A stretch of 54,895 bases of DNA from Smittium mucronatum (lineage: Eukaryota > Kickxellomycota > Harpellomycetes > Harpellales > Legeriomycetaceae): the NCBI GenBank assembly GCA_001953115.1, contig LSSL01000249.1:1-54895 (forward strand). Reading direction: 5' to 3'. Below the pieces are notes generated by a model. That model searched no databases and was not told the origin of the DNA. It was given only the letters and a program-made list of their open reading frames with translations. Within the stretch, counting starts at the first letter, position 1. Each line of letters starts with the position of its first letter. Both the position numbers and the translations under genes were made by a program. Positions 43,687 through 53,380 of the stretch are shown in pieces.

Positions 43687-45196
43687 GTGTTTATTTATTG
43701 GGGTGTGATAAAAGATCATATACTTCCAATTTTTCGTGATACAAAAAAAGTGCTTCCAATATTAATCTAAGAGCCTACACAAAAATCTTACATTATTATA
43801 ATTGAAACATTTTGCATTATAGTCAACTGTGCAAAGCTTTTCAATGCCGGTTTTTGTATTGAAGCTCTTAAATTCAGTTTTAATTAATTTTTGAATTTCA
43901 AATTGAGAAATAATGAACTCCTTTAGATTTAATACCAAAAATTTATAAGATTCTTAATCGGATACAAGAACAATTCAATATATTATATGAATGTTATAAT
44001 AATTTTGTGTTTTTTTGGCTAAAAACGGAATCTTAATTTTATAGAAACAATCCGGTATATTTATGAACTTATTAAGGAGATTTATTATTCCTTTCATTTC
44101 CCAAGAAATATGCCTAGTTTTTATTTTCAAATTAAAACTTAAAGATTTTTATTTGTGTTAGAAAATGAGTTTTGATATCCTTCATACCAATTAATTATTT
44201 TTTTGTAATATTTTTGCTGAAATTCTCTCAAGATACCTTGTACCCAAGTAAAATCGGATCATTTTATATAAATAATTTCCATAAAGAATCAAAAAATCTG
44301 CTGTTAATGGATATATGTATGAATTTATTTATTTTTCATTCAGCTTATCTCTAAGAGCAAGTGGAGCTGTTTTATAATCAACTGAATATTTCTCCAAAAG
44401 TGTGACCAAAAAGTTGTTCTTTTTATTTTTTGGTCGAATTTTTCTATTTCAGATGTATTTTACAGGGCAGAGTAAAACGATAAACTTTCTGGATTAAAAT
44501 TTCATGTATTTACCACCAATTATTGTGTTATTTTTTACTGAAAATACAGAAATATTTGTTTCTTTTGATCCAAAATTAATCCTAGCTCAATTGAAATAAA
44601 CATCGGAAGGTTACCTGATATCCCTATTGCCAGAAAAGAGCATCCCGAATTCGAAAATTTAATAGTCATGTAAATGTGTATATTTTAAATATTTTGAAAG
44701 CTTTACAAATAATGGTTTAGATTTTGCTATTATTTTAACTGGTCCTGAGTTCAAATTAAACCCGAAAAAATATGGATTGATATTTTAACAACCGTATTTT
44801 ATTTTTTTGAAAATCCTATATTTTTTTTTGTATCACGAAATTTTATTGTAAGATAACGCCATTAAAAACTTTACTAAAAAATATGAAAAAAAGAAAAAAG
44901 CGTATAGAAAAGGCTTTTATACTAAATAAAATAAGCTCCTCTGCCGGTCTACCGGCTGCGTACCTACGGGAAAAGGGTGCAATCTACCAACAGAAAGACC
45001 CTCCCTGGCATTGCTTCAAGTAGGCTGGATGACTGAGGTTACAGGCGGTCAAGAATTAATATTTTCTTCAACGAAAAATATTTTATTGAAACTAATGAGT
45101 TCCTATTCAGAGCCTACTTCTAACAGGATCAATAAAATTAGGCCCCTACCCAAATGTGGAATTGATCGACATGGCTTCCCTACAAATAGCTGTTAG
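43687..45196 (+). pseudogene. Decayed multi-frame coding region, unrecognised
   Basis: Successive plus-strand pieces read like protein but are broken by stops and frame changes. The piece at 43687-43887 has one internal TAA and contains VNCAKLFNAGFCIEALKF. The piece at 43917-44036 is open for 39 residues and contains KIYKILNRIQEQFNILYE. The piece at 44023-44142, in another frame, contains NFIETIRYIYELIKEIYY. The frame from 44172 to about 44405 includes EQVELFYNQLNISPK. The frame at 44498-45196 (233 codons, at least six stops) contains NGLDFAIILTGPEFKLNPKK and stays open at 44930-45193. Acidic residues, Pro, Gly and Cys are much commoner than in chance frames of this tract. Most internal stops are TAA or TAG, as expected if C-to-T change had turned Gln codons into stops. 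A transposable-element protein is the likeliest source, but I recognise no catalytic motif. A spliced gene with AT-rich introns is possible. Confidence 0.35.
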
Positions 45197-45450
45197 ACGC
45201 TGAGATCCGTCTAACTTTCTAATGTTGGAATTTTACGCTAGAGTATGTCTCAGCTGTACTAAACTATCGGTTCCTCCTTTTTCAAGATGGCTCTCCTCTG
45301 GAATCGCTGTCCTCCTAATAGCTGTGCACTGTCTTCACTACTCTCAACTAAGAATAGCACAACGCTGTGTGAAATTTTAGTTCAGCGTACTTCGAAAATT
45401 ATACTATAAGCCCCTAAGCCACGATAAGTTATTTCGCTCTTAGGGGTTAT
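44936..45450. other. Hairpin-rich GC island, possible LTR remnant
   Basis: Most of this 0.5 kb is around 40-45% G+C, with sharp edges to AT-rich DNA. It holds several perfect stems: GCCGGT/ACCGGC (44943-44956), GTTAGACG/CGTCTAAC around an 8-base loop (45192-45215), ACGCTG/CAGCGT (45362-45388) and CCCCTAAG/CTTAGGGG (45411-45446). Two words resemble the starts of Copia-type LTRs: TGTTAGACGC at 45191, just before the stop of the open frame, and TGTTGGAATTTTACGC at 45223. On the minus strand TATAAAAGCC lies near 44920, where a promoter would sit if the LTR ran the other way. I could not find a matching LTR end or a second LTR. A structured RNA or another repeat is equally possible. Confidence 0.35.
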
Positions 45451-47618
45451 AAATTTTATAATTTCCATTAAATTTGATACATGAAATCTAAATTCTCTCT
45501 AATTAATTCTGCTTATGAATTGATATGTCTTTCATAGGCAGCTTTTAAGCTATCTAATCTTTAAATTTTAATAATTTGGCACGACTTTATCTAACTTTTA
45601 TAATATTTCTCTTTATCTTCTACGAATATGGATATATTTTGTTTCCGATAATTATTGATAACATTTTGAAAAATAAATCTTTTTTCATTTTAATTATAAA
45701 ATTAATCTATTTTTGTTACTGCATTACAACCATATTTAAATATGCCGTGTAAATATTAATAAACAGCTTAATATTATTTAAAATTATTCCTATTAAAATA
45801 ATCCATTTTTATATTAGTATTTTGTTAGAGTTCCATAATGATTTTTACATATTAAAATTTTGCCTTATAATTGTATAAATATCTTGTGCCAAGTATTGGG
45901 CAATATAAAACGTAATTTAAGTATAAAATGACGCATTAAATTAATAAAAACTAATTATTAAATTATATGGAGTAGAAAACTAGCTATAATTTTATAAAAA
46001 ATACAAATATTAATTTTTAATCATAAAAAAAAAACTAATAATGTTATAATATTTTTTCTTTTATTGACAAAAAAAATAGCTAATTTTAAAAATTAAAATT
46101 AAAATTAAAAAAATATGTATATTTTTTGAGAAGATAATAAGATTTGACCTATGAAATTTTTTCTAAGAAATATATTTAGATATGAAAGCAATATTCCAGG
46201 ATTTCAAATTCATATTTCATGCTGACTGGAAAGTATTTCGGGTAAATTCACTTTAACTTGATTTAAAGTATAAAATTATGGAGCTTAGTTTTAATCATAC
46301 TATTAATGTGTTTTATAATAATATATCAGTAAACCCCTTTTATTCTTTAGCTTAATACATTTAAAAGAGTATAAAATAAAAAAATATCTTATATTATAAC
46401 CTAATAAAACTATCGACTTTCTCATAAATATACATAAAACGCGATATGAATGAGATATTTACCAAAAGCATATCATAGCATGAATTTATTTAAAAAAACC
46501 AATTTACCTACCTAATTATTGGATATTTAAAAAAATTGAGCATGAAAACTAATATTGTGCGAATTTACTAAATTATGAGACATTTTGCATATAATTGTGT
46601 AAATTTTAGTCTTTTCCATTTTAAAGTTAAACATTCTTATATAATTTTATAGATAAAATTATTAAAATAGACAGATTTAAGCTTTTTTCAAAATTATGCA
46701 ATTTTTTTATTTGATCTGCTTATGTAGGTAATTAAAATGATTTTTTTGTGATAAAATGATTTTTGATTATTAAACACTAATAAAATCAAATAAATGAATG
46801 CTTTAATTTGAGTTAGTTACACTAAACTCCCAAGTGAATTTTTGTCTTTGGTTTTGGTTAATAAATGGAAGCGGATGGGGGTGGGGGGGGGCTAATTAAT
46901 AGCCCATGTATTACAAAGTGAAAACATCACTATCAAGACATCACAAAATTCATTAAAACTACGTTTTATAAAATAAAATTAATGATTTAAAATATCAGAT
47001 TCTATTCAACTTACACAATCTTAAAAATCTCTTATTATGAATATTTATAAGTTCGATTAATTAAAAAACTTACTTATATTTGAAAGTTAACAAATAAGTT
47101 TTTAACGATTGAAATATAAGCTATTTGGATCTACTGGAAATTTTTTGTTATTATCATAGCCCTTAAGAATTAAAAGAGATAAATTATCCTTTATAATAAA
47201 ATAATATTTATATAGTTACTTTATCCCCTGGAAAATTGATATTATTTATTAAATTAAATATCCTTTATACATAAAAATAATGTTTAAGTTTATATTTTTA
47301 ACTTTTTTTTTAATAAATAATACAATTTTGTGCTAAGTTGAAACCAAAGTTTCTTTATAAACTAATATAGGTATAAACTCTAAATATAAGTTCCAATTTA
47401 GTTATGAAAAATTATATTAATTGATATTAACAACTAATTACGGAAATGATATTTTCGATTTATTTAAAATTTAAAATGGGTTTAAAATACTTCTATCGCA
47501 TAAAGCTTTATTAATTTTTGAGTTTTATTAATTTTATATATTTGTATTTCAAAACAATAAAAATAAATCTGGCATCTCATATGATTCAAAAAAAAATGAA
47601 AAAAAAAAAAAATTGATT
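45451..47618. other. AT-rich tract without recognisable genes
   Basis: Nothing coding or RNA-like is visible. The notable site is the G-run and hairpin at 46877-46905. The rest is ordinary AT-rich sequence grading into the repeat-rich right margin. Confidence 0.6.
46877..46905. other. Poly-G tract joined to a small hairpin
   Basis: Five G, a T and nine G (46877-46891) run directly into GGGCTA-ATTAA-TAGCCC, a perfect 6-bp stem at 46889-46905. Such G-rich runs are rare in this AT-rich tract (others are at 15970 and 16948). Two long G runs are too few for a standard intramolecular quadruplex. The function is unknown. Confidence 0.5.
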
Positions 47619-47753
47619 AATAGGTGACACGAGATTTGACCTAAATTTTTGGCCCAAATTATATTTCATCAAAAACGCATTTACCTAATGGACATTTTAA
47701 CAAATGGAAATATCGCACAATGAAGATTTCGTCAAATAGGGACGTCACCTATT
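47619..47753. mobile_element. 135-bp MITE-like element
   Basis: The ends form imperfect terminal inverted repeats of about 22 bp. The left begins AATAGGTGAC and continues to ATTTGAC. The reverse complement of the right end begins with the same ten bases and also reaches ATTTGAC. The interior contains CCTAATGGACATTTT, a word resembling part of the repeat at 53086-53118. No reading frame of use is present, so it would be non-autonomous. A target duplication is not clear. The family is unknown. Confidence 0.5.
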
Positions 47754-48055
47754 GAAAATTGGTCAATTATTTTTTTTATCTCCTATTTGCCACTTCGTGA
47801 TCAAAAATTTCTCCTCAAAACATAATAAATCTTTATCGATATGAATTTTAAATAATATCGTGGCTTTAATAAGAAATAAAATACTTAAAATATCTTGAAA
47901 TGAGTTGAAAAAGTTTTAATAGAGAGAGAATATTTATTTATTTAGATTTTATGACAGAAGACAACAAATATTGAGTTTCTAATTCAAATTATTGGATTTT
48001 GAATACATACTTGCTAGATTTTATAAATACATCGTATAAAAATAAATTTATGCTA

Positions 48056-48091
48056 TGGGTGAAATTTCCGTTTAATCATTTGTCCATTTGG
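48056..48091 (-). repeat. Partial relative of the 47.6-kb element
   Basis: Read on the minus strand, this stretch begins CCAAATGGACAAATG and ends GGAAATTTCACCCA. It resembles CCTAATGGACATTTT ... GGAAATATCGCACA at 47682-47719. The inverted placement about 350 bp from the first element suggests either a second insertion or one larger palindromic unit. Only about 36 bp is convincing. Confidence 0.35.
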
Positions 48092-48639
48092 AAAAATTAA
48101 CTGGGTCAAACATCTCTGCGCCATTTTTCTTTGGTTGAAATGTGTAGAACCGTTTAATGGGCTACTTGATGTCTTTATATTATAAAGCAAATTAAGTTTA
48201 ATTCTAGGATACAATTCTTATTATCATAATATCAGAGGACTAAAAACAGAACTACACATAACGATAAATATTAGTTCTAATAAAGGAAATTAATTTATAA
48301 AAGGCGAAAAAAATAGTACTTCAATTTCATTTGTATATTGAAAAAAAGATACGATTAATATAAAAGAAATGTAATTGAAATATAACTGTTACATTTGGTG
48401 GCTAGAACACAGATAAAAATAGAATTAAGATTTTACTTCATTTAACACAAGCAAAAGTTAAATAAAATATAATGGAAACTCATTTCTAATAATATTTATC
48501 CTCAGGATATTTTTACAATACTTTTCTAAACTAATAACTTATTATATTGAAAACAAATATTGAACATCTTCACTATCTTAAATAATTTAAATCTTATTCT
48601 TAAGACAATTCATCTTCAGAAAGCGGGTAAATCAATTGA

Positions 48640-48920
48640 TACCAACGCAATTCAGGTCTTTGAATGAAATAAAGGCTTTTTTTAGCTACCATCTAAATAT
48701 AACAAAATAAAATCATGTTTTTCAAATGCTTTAGGAAGTGATATAATAATTGGGTAGATTAATGTGCAATTTTAAAAATTGAAAAAATGTATTTATTTTG
48801 GGATAAACGGTTTAATTGAAAAATTCAGAATCATTTGAAAATTGGCACCATTTTCAAATAAATATGAATTTATCAATTTAACGCGTTTTATTCAAGTTGA
48901 TTCTAATTTCTCAATTTCCC
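48640..48920 (+). repeat. Left arm of the 281-bp inverted repeat
   Basis: It begins TACCAACGCAATTCAGGTC and ends TCAATTTCCC. It is identical in reverse complement to 49513-49793. Similarity stops abruptly after 48920. Confidence 0.92.
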
Positions 48921-49512
48921 ATAAAAAAATTATCATAATAAAATTTTTATATTGATATCCAAATTTCGTTCCAAATTCGCAAAAAAACTTCAAATTGATG
49001 TTTCAGGTTAAGTATTATTAAATGTGGGATATTTAGTAAATCACCTTTGATAATAAAGGGAGTAAGTTATGAAATTTAGTTTTTTGAATTATGGGTTTCA
49101 CAAATTTTAAATATAATATAAGACTCAGAAAAAAATAAAAAAGAATTATGAGGCTAAATTTATGATATTAAGTAACTTAATTATATTACATATCAGAAAT
49201 ATATAAGGTTTTAAAATTAATCATCAAATTTGATTGTTTATTTACTCATTCCTTATCTAAATTATAATTTTTAACTAAGGGGATTCTTAATGCCAAAGTA
49301 ATGATAGAGAAAAAAACTTAATGGATATTTTTTGAATAAGATCGGTAATATATAATAAAATTTGCTATCAAACTTAAATAAACTAATGTTGGAAAGAAAT
49401 CAAATTTTTATTGATATTTGGCCCCAATAACGAAAAAAATGCATCATTCCCGTTATCTGGAGCTTATAATGAAAAATATGATGCAAAAGGATATTGTTTT
49501 GATACAAATTTT

Positions 49513-49793
49513 GGGAAATTGAGAAATTAGAATCAACTTGAATAAAACGCGTTAAATTGATAAATTCATATTTATTTGAAAATGGTGCCAATTTTCAAAT
49601 GATTCTGAATTTTTCAATTAAACCGTTTATCCCAAAATAAATACATTTTTTCAATTTTTAAAATTGCACATTAATCTACCCAATTATTATATCACTTCCT
49701 AAAGCATTTGAAAAACATGATTTTATTTTGTTATATTTAGATGGTAGCTAAAAAAAGCCTTTATTTCATTCAAAGACCTGAATTGCGTTGGTA
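49513..49793 (-). repeat. Right arm of the 281-bp inverted repeat
   Basis: It begins GGGAAATTGAGAAATT and ends GACCTGAATTGCGTTGGTA. It is the exact reverse complement of the left arm. The flanks beyond the arms are unrelated to each other. Confidence 0.92.
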
Positions 49794-50288
49794 GCCTAAT
49801 TAAAGAAGCATTATCGGATTTTAAATTTTACTTTTTTTAATCTATTAAATTTTATAATTCTATAAATCTATAATTTTACTTTATATCTCGCAATTTTTAT
49901 TTTAATTTTGCGATGTTATTTTCAAAGGCGCCTCTTTTACAATCAGTAAATATTTTATTGAATTAATCGATTTAAAAATATATGTCTTTATATCTGATAT
50001 TTATTAGTGATTTTTTCACTTTGAAATATTCAGCTATTAACTATCCCCCTCCACTTAACTTTATTATTCAGAACCAGGGACCTAAAATCACTTGCTAGTT
50101 TGTTATCAGAAACTCTATTAAAGCTTCGATTAATTTGATTTGATTGATGTTTAAACAATAACCATAAATTTTATCATAAAAAAAACGTTTCAATTCGCTG
50201 GAGAGGCAGATCAAATAAAAAATTCTTGTATTTTACAAAATGGTTTAAATTCTGTCTATTTTAACAATTATTTCTTGAAACATTTATA

Positions 50289-50381
50289 TTTTTGCAATTG
50301 AATCAATTTTATAATCCTATTTTTGCTATTGAATCAATTTTAAAATCCTATTGTCGCAATTGAATCAATCTTATAACTATA
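50289..50381. repeat. 31-bp tandem repeat, 3 copies
   Basis: Units start at 50289, 50320 and 50351, each containing ATTGAATCAAT. The copies differ at several positions, so this array is older than the 29-bp array at 17408. It ends about 300 bp past the stop codon of the hydrolase gene. Confidence 0.88.
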
Positions 50382-50442
50382 TCTTTGGAATTTATCAGAT
50401 CAATAAGCGATTCTAATTTGCTATTTATGGTCAGATAACGCT

Positions 50443-50469
50443 TACTGATTTTTAAGGGAAAAATCAGTA
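50443..50469. other. Perfect 11-bp hairpin
   Basis: TACTGATTTTT and AAAAATCAGTA pair around the loop AAGGG. It lies about 215 bp beyond the stop codon of the minus-strand gene. It looks like a bacterial terminator, but the intron next door shows eukaryotic expression, so I give it no terminator role. It may be a small palindromic relic. Confidence 0.6.
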
Positions 50470-50684
50470 GTATGTAATTCAACCTTAAGGCACGTAATAG
50501 GTTGATATAAGGCAAAAGATGAGATAGTAAGTTTTAATTCTAACATGGATACAAAATTTTAGGCTAAGATGGCTTGATTTAGGGGGATATTTTAAAATTT
50601 AAAAGAAAATAAAAATAAGTCTATTAAATTCATAAGTAAAAACCAAGCATTTTGAGTTCCCTATAGTCGTATAAATAAAAGAGT

Positions 50685-51999
50685 TTAGCATCCACCATAT
50701 TGGCATTTTGTATCATTTGAAAAGTAAATGGTGTTTATGATGTAATCGCTTGCAGAAAGAAGGGGACTTGTTCCAATTGAAGTAACAACACCATCGACGG
50801 AGTTGGTCAAATCTTTGAGTTTGTCTCCAAATACATTAAAAATGGCACCAACAACCTGACCTTTATGGACTACATCTAGCAAATCCACGTATCTTTCGAC
50901 GAAACCACCGGTATTAATATTGGTGAAATCAAAGGCATTCCCATAGAAAGATTTGGATCTGTAAGCTTCGAATTCAGAAACAACGCCAGAATCAGAGTTG
51001 GCTGGGTACATTGTTAAGTTGGCCATCAATCTAAAAGTATAGTCATATGCGCGTTGGATTTGGTCCTTTTGCCATAACAACGGGCTTCCAAGTTCATAAG
51101 TGATGGAAGGACGCCCAGAGGCATCGTTAACTACTTCGACTGAACCTAAAGCGGAGGATCCATCATCTATTTTAATGACATCAGCACCAGTGAGCTCAGC
51201 CATAGTCTGAACATAAGGAACTCTGAAATCAGCATAAACAAAGTTGGGGAATTTGTAGTTGGAAGTTTGGGTGTGGAAGTCTACTACAGAATCGAAGTTA
51301 TTGACATTATGTACATTGTTCCAAAGGATAGATACATATCTGTCTGGAGCTAGGCGAGCAGTGGAATTTCCAGGGAAACGTCTGTTGATGTTGGTTAAAA
51401 CGCCAGTTTCAAAATGGCTAACAAATTCACGGCGGCCGGCATACATGGCATTAACATTAGATTCTAAATGGACATTTAAAAATTATATTTATGTTATTTT
51501 TCAGAACTTTCATGGTATGGAAAAGGGGGTAGATATAAAAATATTTATGAATAGAGTAAAATTGGGACCGAAATAAGAAGGATAGATATAAGTTTTAATG
51601 AGTGATTAATGGAGATAGACCAAGTTGGAAGGAAAAAAAAATCTTACGAGGAATTCCTACGACTACACCCTGAAGAGTAGAAGTATCGATATCTTTGAGT
51701 ACTCTTTGAACGACTCTGATTCCATTAAGCTCATCTCCATGGATTCCGGTGCTTAGGAGCAATCTTTTGCCATCACAATGACCTTTAGCTACAATAATGG
51801 GAACGTGATATGATTGGCCGATTTGATTCAAGGTCATCCTAAGCCAGAGCTTGGTGTAGGAGTTATAAGGAAGATCATCAACATCCAACCTAGATATGAC
51901 TTTATGCCCGGATAGAATATCGCCTGTATATACAGTTTGGGAGCACACAGGAAGAATAAAGAGAGGTGCGATACAGGATAAGACAGCTGCTAGCCTCAT
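50685..51999 (-). CDS. Secreted succinylglutamate desuccinylase/aspartoacylase-family zinc hydrolase
   Basis: Two exons, 51648-51999 and 50685-51463, join in phase 1 at residue 118 to give a 376-residue protein. Residues 1-20 (MRLAAVLSCIAPLFILPVCS) form a signal peptide, so the product should enter the secretory pathway. The fold is that of the M14-like AstE/AspA carboxypeptidase group. GIHGDELNG supplies zinc ligands His87 and Glu90, NRRFPG at 144-149 matches the conserved Asn-Arg and Phe-Pro-Gly segment, DFHT supplies the third ligand His181, and TYELG supplies the likely catalytic Glu241. Members hydrolyse N-acyl amino acids or related amides. The substrate here is unknown. I prefer the ATG at 51999 over an in-frame one at 52065, because it starts the signal peptide directly and has A at -3. 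The C-terminus contains four-residue CQYG and ends in Cys. G+C is about 40%, far above the tract to its left. All key residues are intact, so it is probably functional. No neighbour suggests a pathway. Confidence 0.88.
51464..51647 (-). other. Spliceosomal intron of the hydrolase gene
   Basis: The donor reads C|GTAAGA at 51647 and the acceptor CATTTAG|AA at 51464, giving 184 bp in phase 1. Splicing restores a continuous frame (VVGIP, a split Gln codon, then SNVNAMYAGRREF), as expected for the family between the HGDE segment and the FPG segment. Reading through the donor meets a stop at 51595. AATAAC about 45 bp before the acceptor is a possible branch site. The length is on the long side for many fungi. 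It shows that the gene is eukaryotic and nuclear. Confidence 0.88.
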
Positions 52000-52740
52000 T
52001 ATAGCACAAATTATCAACTTAAAATTAGTAAGATTAAAGCAAGAATATTTTTTGGGAAAGAACAAAACAATAGCTAGAATTCAGAATAACATTTTGGCTA
52101 GGAGGATTAGACGATATTTATTGCAGATAAACTAATTAAAGTCTTTAAAACTGCACAAAATTTTATAGATCAGTTAAGATTCAGGGGTATTTGAAAAATA
52201 ATAGATGGTATTTGTAACTATAGCCTTTTTTGGTAGTTTTAATATTACTAAGTACCTAAAACATATATACCTTTTCTTTCGACTGTTGATTGATTTCGAT
52301 AAAAAAATAAAAATACTAAAGAGCTTTTGAAATGAATTTCCCGTAAAAAAAAAAAAACTAGACTGAGCCCTTTTTGGATAAGATGCAAAAATTCTCAATC
52401 AAACCTCCAAAAAGCTAAGTAACGGCTAATAAATTAACCCGAAAATTAAAAAGTGAATTTATTCGATAAGGGTATAAACAACTGGTATTTTTACTGGCTT
52501 GACATTTCATTGCTATAAAATTCTGAGTTTTAAAGCCAATAGCAGGTCTGATAGGCAAATAATCATAACCTCCGATTTTGGAAATATATAATGGTTTCAA
52601 AAAAAAAATTTGTAATGAAACGACTCCTAAGTTATCTGCCAATAAATCTCTTGATATAGACTGCTCCTGTTAGGGTTAAATCTATTGCCGTAAATATCTG
52701 ATTAGATTAAGACCGGGCCATTTGTGAAATATATTTGGTA
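52000..52740. other. Upstream region of the hydrolase gene
   Basis: This stretch should carry the promoter and 5-prime leader of the minus-strand gene. I see no unambiguous TATA box or regulator site. The small frames here (51896-52135 plus, 52174-52398 minus, 52415-52642 minus) are either antisense to the gene or of chance length, and I do not call them. The sequence is moderately AT-rich with no repeat I can define. Confidence 0.5.
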
Positions 52741-52824
52741 TATTCTCTTATAAACGAGACATCCTCCACTATATTTTTACTGTCTTAATTTGGAAAACGG
52801 TCATTTTAAAGTGTATAAATCTAC

Positions 52825-52943
52825 TGGGTAATTCGAAATAAAAATAAAAGAAACTAATTTTTTATTGAAAATTTATTAGAGCCGTTAAGTTTTTCTATTT
52901 TTATTAACTTGGTTTTAAATTAATTCAAGAGTAGCCAATGGTT
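52825..52943 (+). repeat. Diverged direct repeat, copy A
   Basis: It starts TGGGTAATTCGAAAT and ends CCAATGGTT. It aligns with 53815-53943, most clearly at AGCCGTTAAGTTT and ATTTTTATT. Similarity extends weakly to the left as far as 52766. Confidence 0.6.
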
Positions 52944-53085
52944 AATAGAGTAAAAAAAAAATAAGGCATTGAAAAGAATATCCCAATTGACCAAAGTGAA
53001 ACGAATACAGCTCTTACCCAATTAGTACATGGGATTAGGCTTTGATCTTAAGCAGTTGGTTACGGGACATTTCACCTATTTCCAA

Positions 53086-53251
53086 TTGACCTAATGACAT
53101 TTCGCCCAATTTATGACCACTAATAAATAAGTATTAAGCACATATTTTTAAAAGGAATATTACATACAAATTAGCTATTTTTACTGGGAAAGTACATTTT
53201 GATTTTAACTCATAATAGGCTGATAATTAGGCGAAATATCAGTTAGGTCAA
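53086..53251. repeat. Short inverted repeat element
   Basis: The left end (53086-53118) reads TTGACCTAATGACATTTCGC. The reverse complement of the right end (53218-53251) reads TTGACCTAACTGATATTTCG, with matching flanks. The pair encloses about 100 bp. AAGCAGTT occurs just outside on both sides (53050 and 53266) in direct orientation, possibly an imperfect flanking duplication. Resemblance to the word in the 47.6-kb element suggests one family. Confidence 0.5.
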
Positions 53252-53380
53252 ATATCCTGACACCTAAGCAGTTAGGTAAAATGGCATTAAGAAAATAGTT
53301 TTGAAGCTGATTAGATTTCAACAAATGCTGATTTCGATTTAGATTATGAATTTTACTGTTGTTGACCTAATTTATGAAAC

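Larger units (their letters stand above)
48640..49793. mobile_element. 1154-bp element with perfect 281-bp inverted arms
   Basis: The left arm (48640-48920) and right arm (49513-49793) are exact reverse complements as far as I compared them base by base, 281 bp each, around a 592-bp spacer. The outer ends are TACCAACGC and GCGTTGGTA. If the TA is a target duplication, the arms start CCAACGC and insertion at TA would fit the Tc1/mariner type of transposition. The spacer contains no frame long enough for a transposase, so the unit would be non-autonomous. Perfect identity in AT-rich DNA implies a recent origin or gene conversion. An inverted segmental duplication or an assembly fold-back are alternatives. 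The apparent minus-strand frame at 49400-49591 crosses the inner edge of the right arm and is not a gene. Confidence 0.7.
49794..50684. other. Intergenic region downstream of the hydrolase gene
   Basis: No gene is visible. It holds a 31-bp tandem triplication (50289-50381) and an 11-bp perfect hairpin (50443-50469). The last stretch before 50685 is the presumed 3-prime untranslated region of the minus-strand gene, with an A/T-rich TTTATTTATA just after the stop that could serve in 3-prime end formation. Confidence 0.55.

Noticed and set aside
43687..45196. Genetic code with TAA/TAG read as glutamine
   Set aside because: The intact hydrolase ends normally at TAA, and frame changes accompany the stops, so decay explains the stretch better.
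1..47600. Mitochondrial or bacterial AT-rich genome
   Set aside because: No tRNA, rRNA or respiratory gene is visible in 47 kb, bacterial DNA would be gene-dense, and the same contig carries an intron-containing secreted protein gene. A chimeric assembly cannot be excluded from sequence alone.
49400..49591. 63-codon minus-strand frame
   Set aside because: It straddles the inner boundary of the inverted repeat and has no coding character.
50443..50469. Rho-independent-type terminator
   Set aside because: The adjacent gene has a spliceosomal intron, so a bacterial terminator is not expected. I record it only as a hairpin.
51259..51576. 105-codon plus-strand frame
   Set aside because: It is antisense to the hydrolase exon 2 and intron. 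The minus-strand frame has family motifs and a clean splice.
52000..52065. Upstream in-frame ATG adding 22 residues to the hydrolase
   Set aside because: It would bury the signal peptide behind a Lys/Asn-containing leader. The ATG at 51999 gives a normal secretion signal.
51896..52135. 79-codon plus-strand frame
   Set aside because: Antisense to the signal-peptide exon, with no support of its own.
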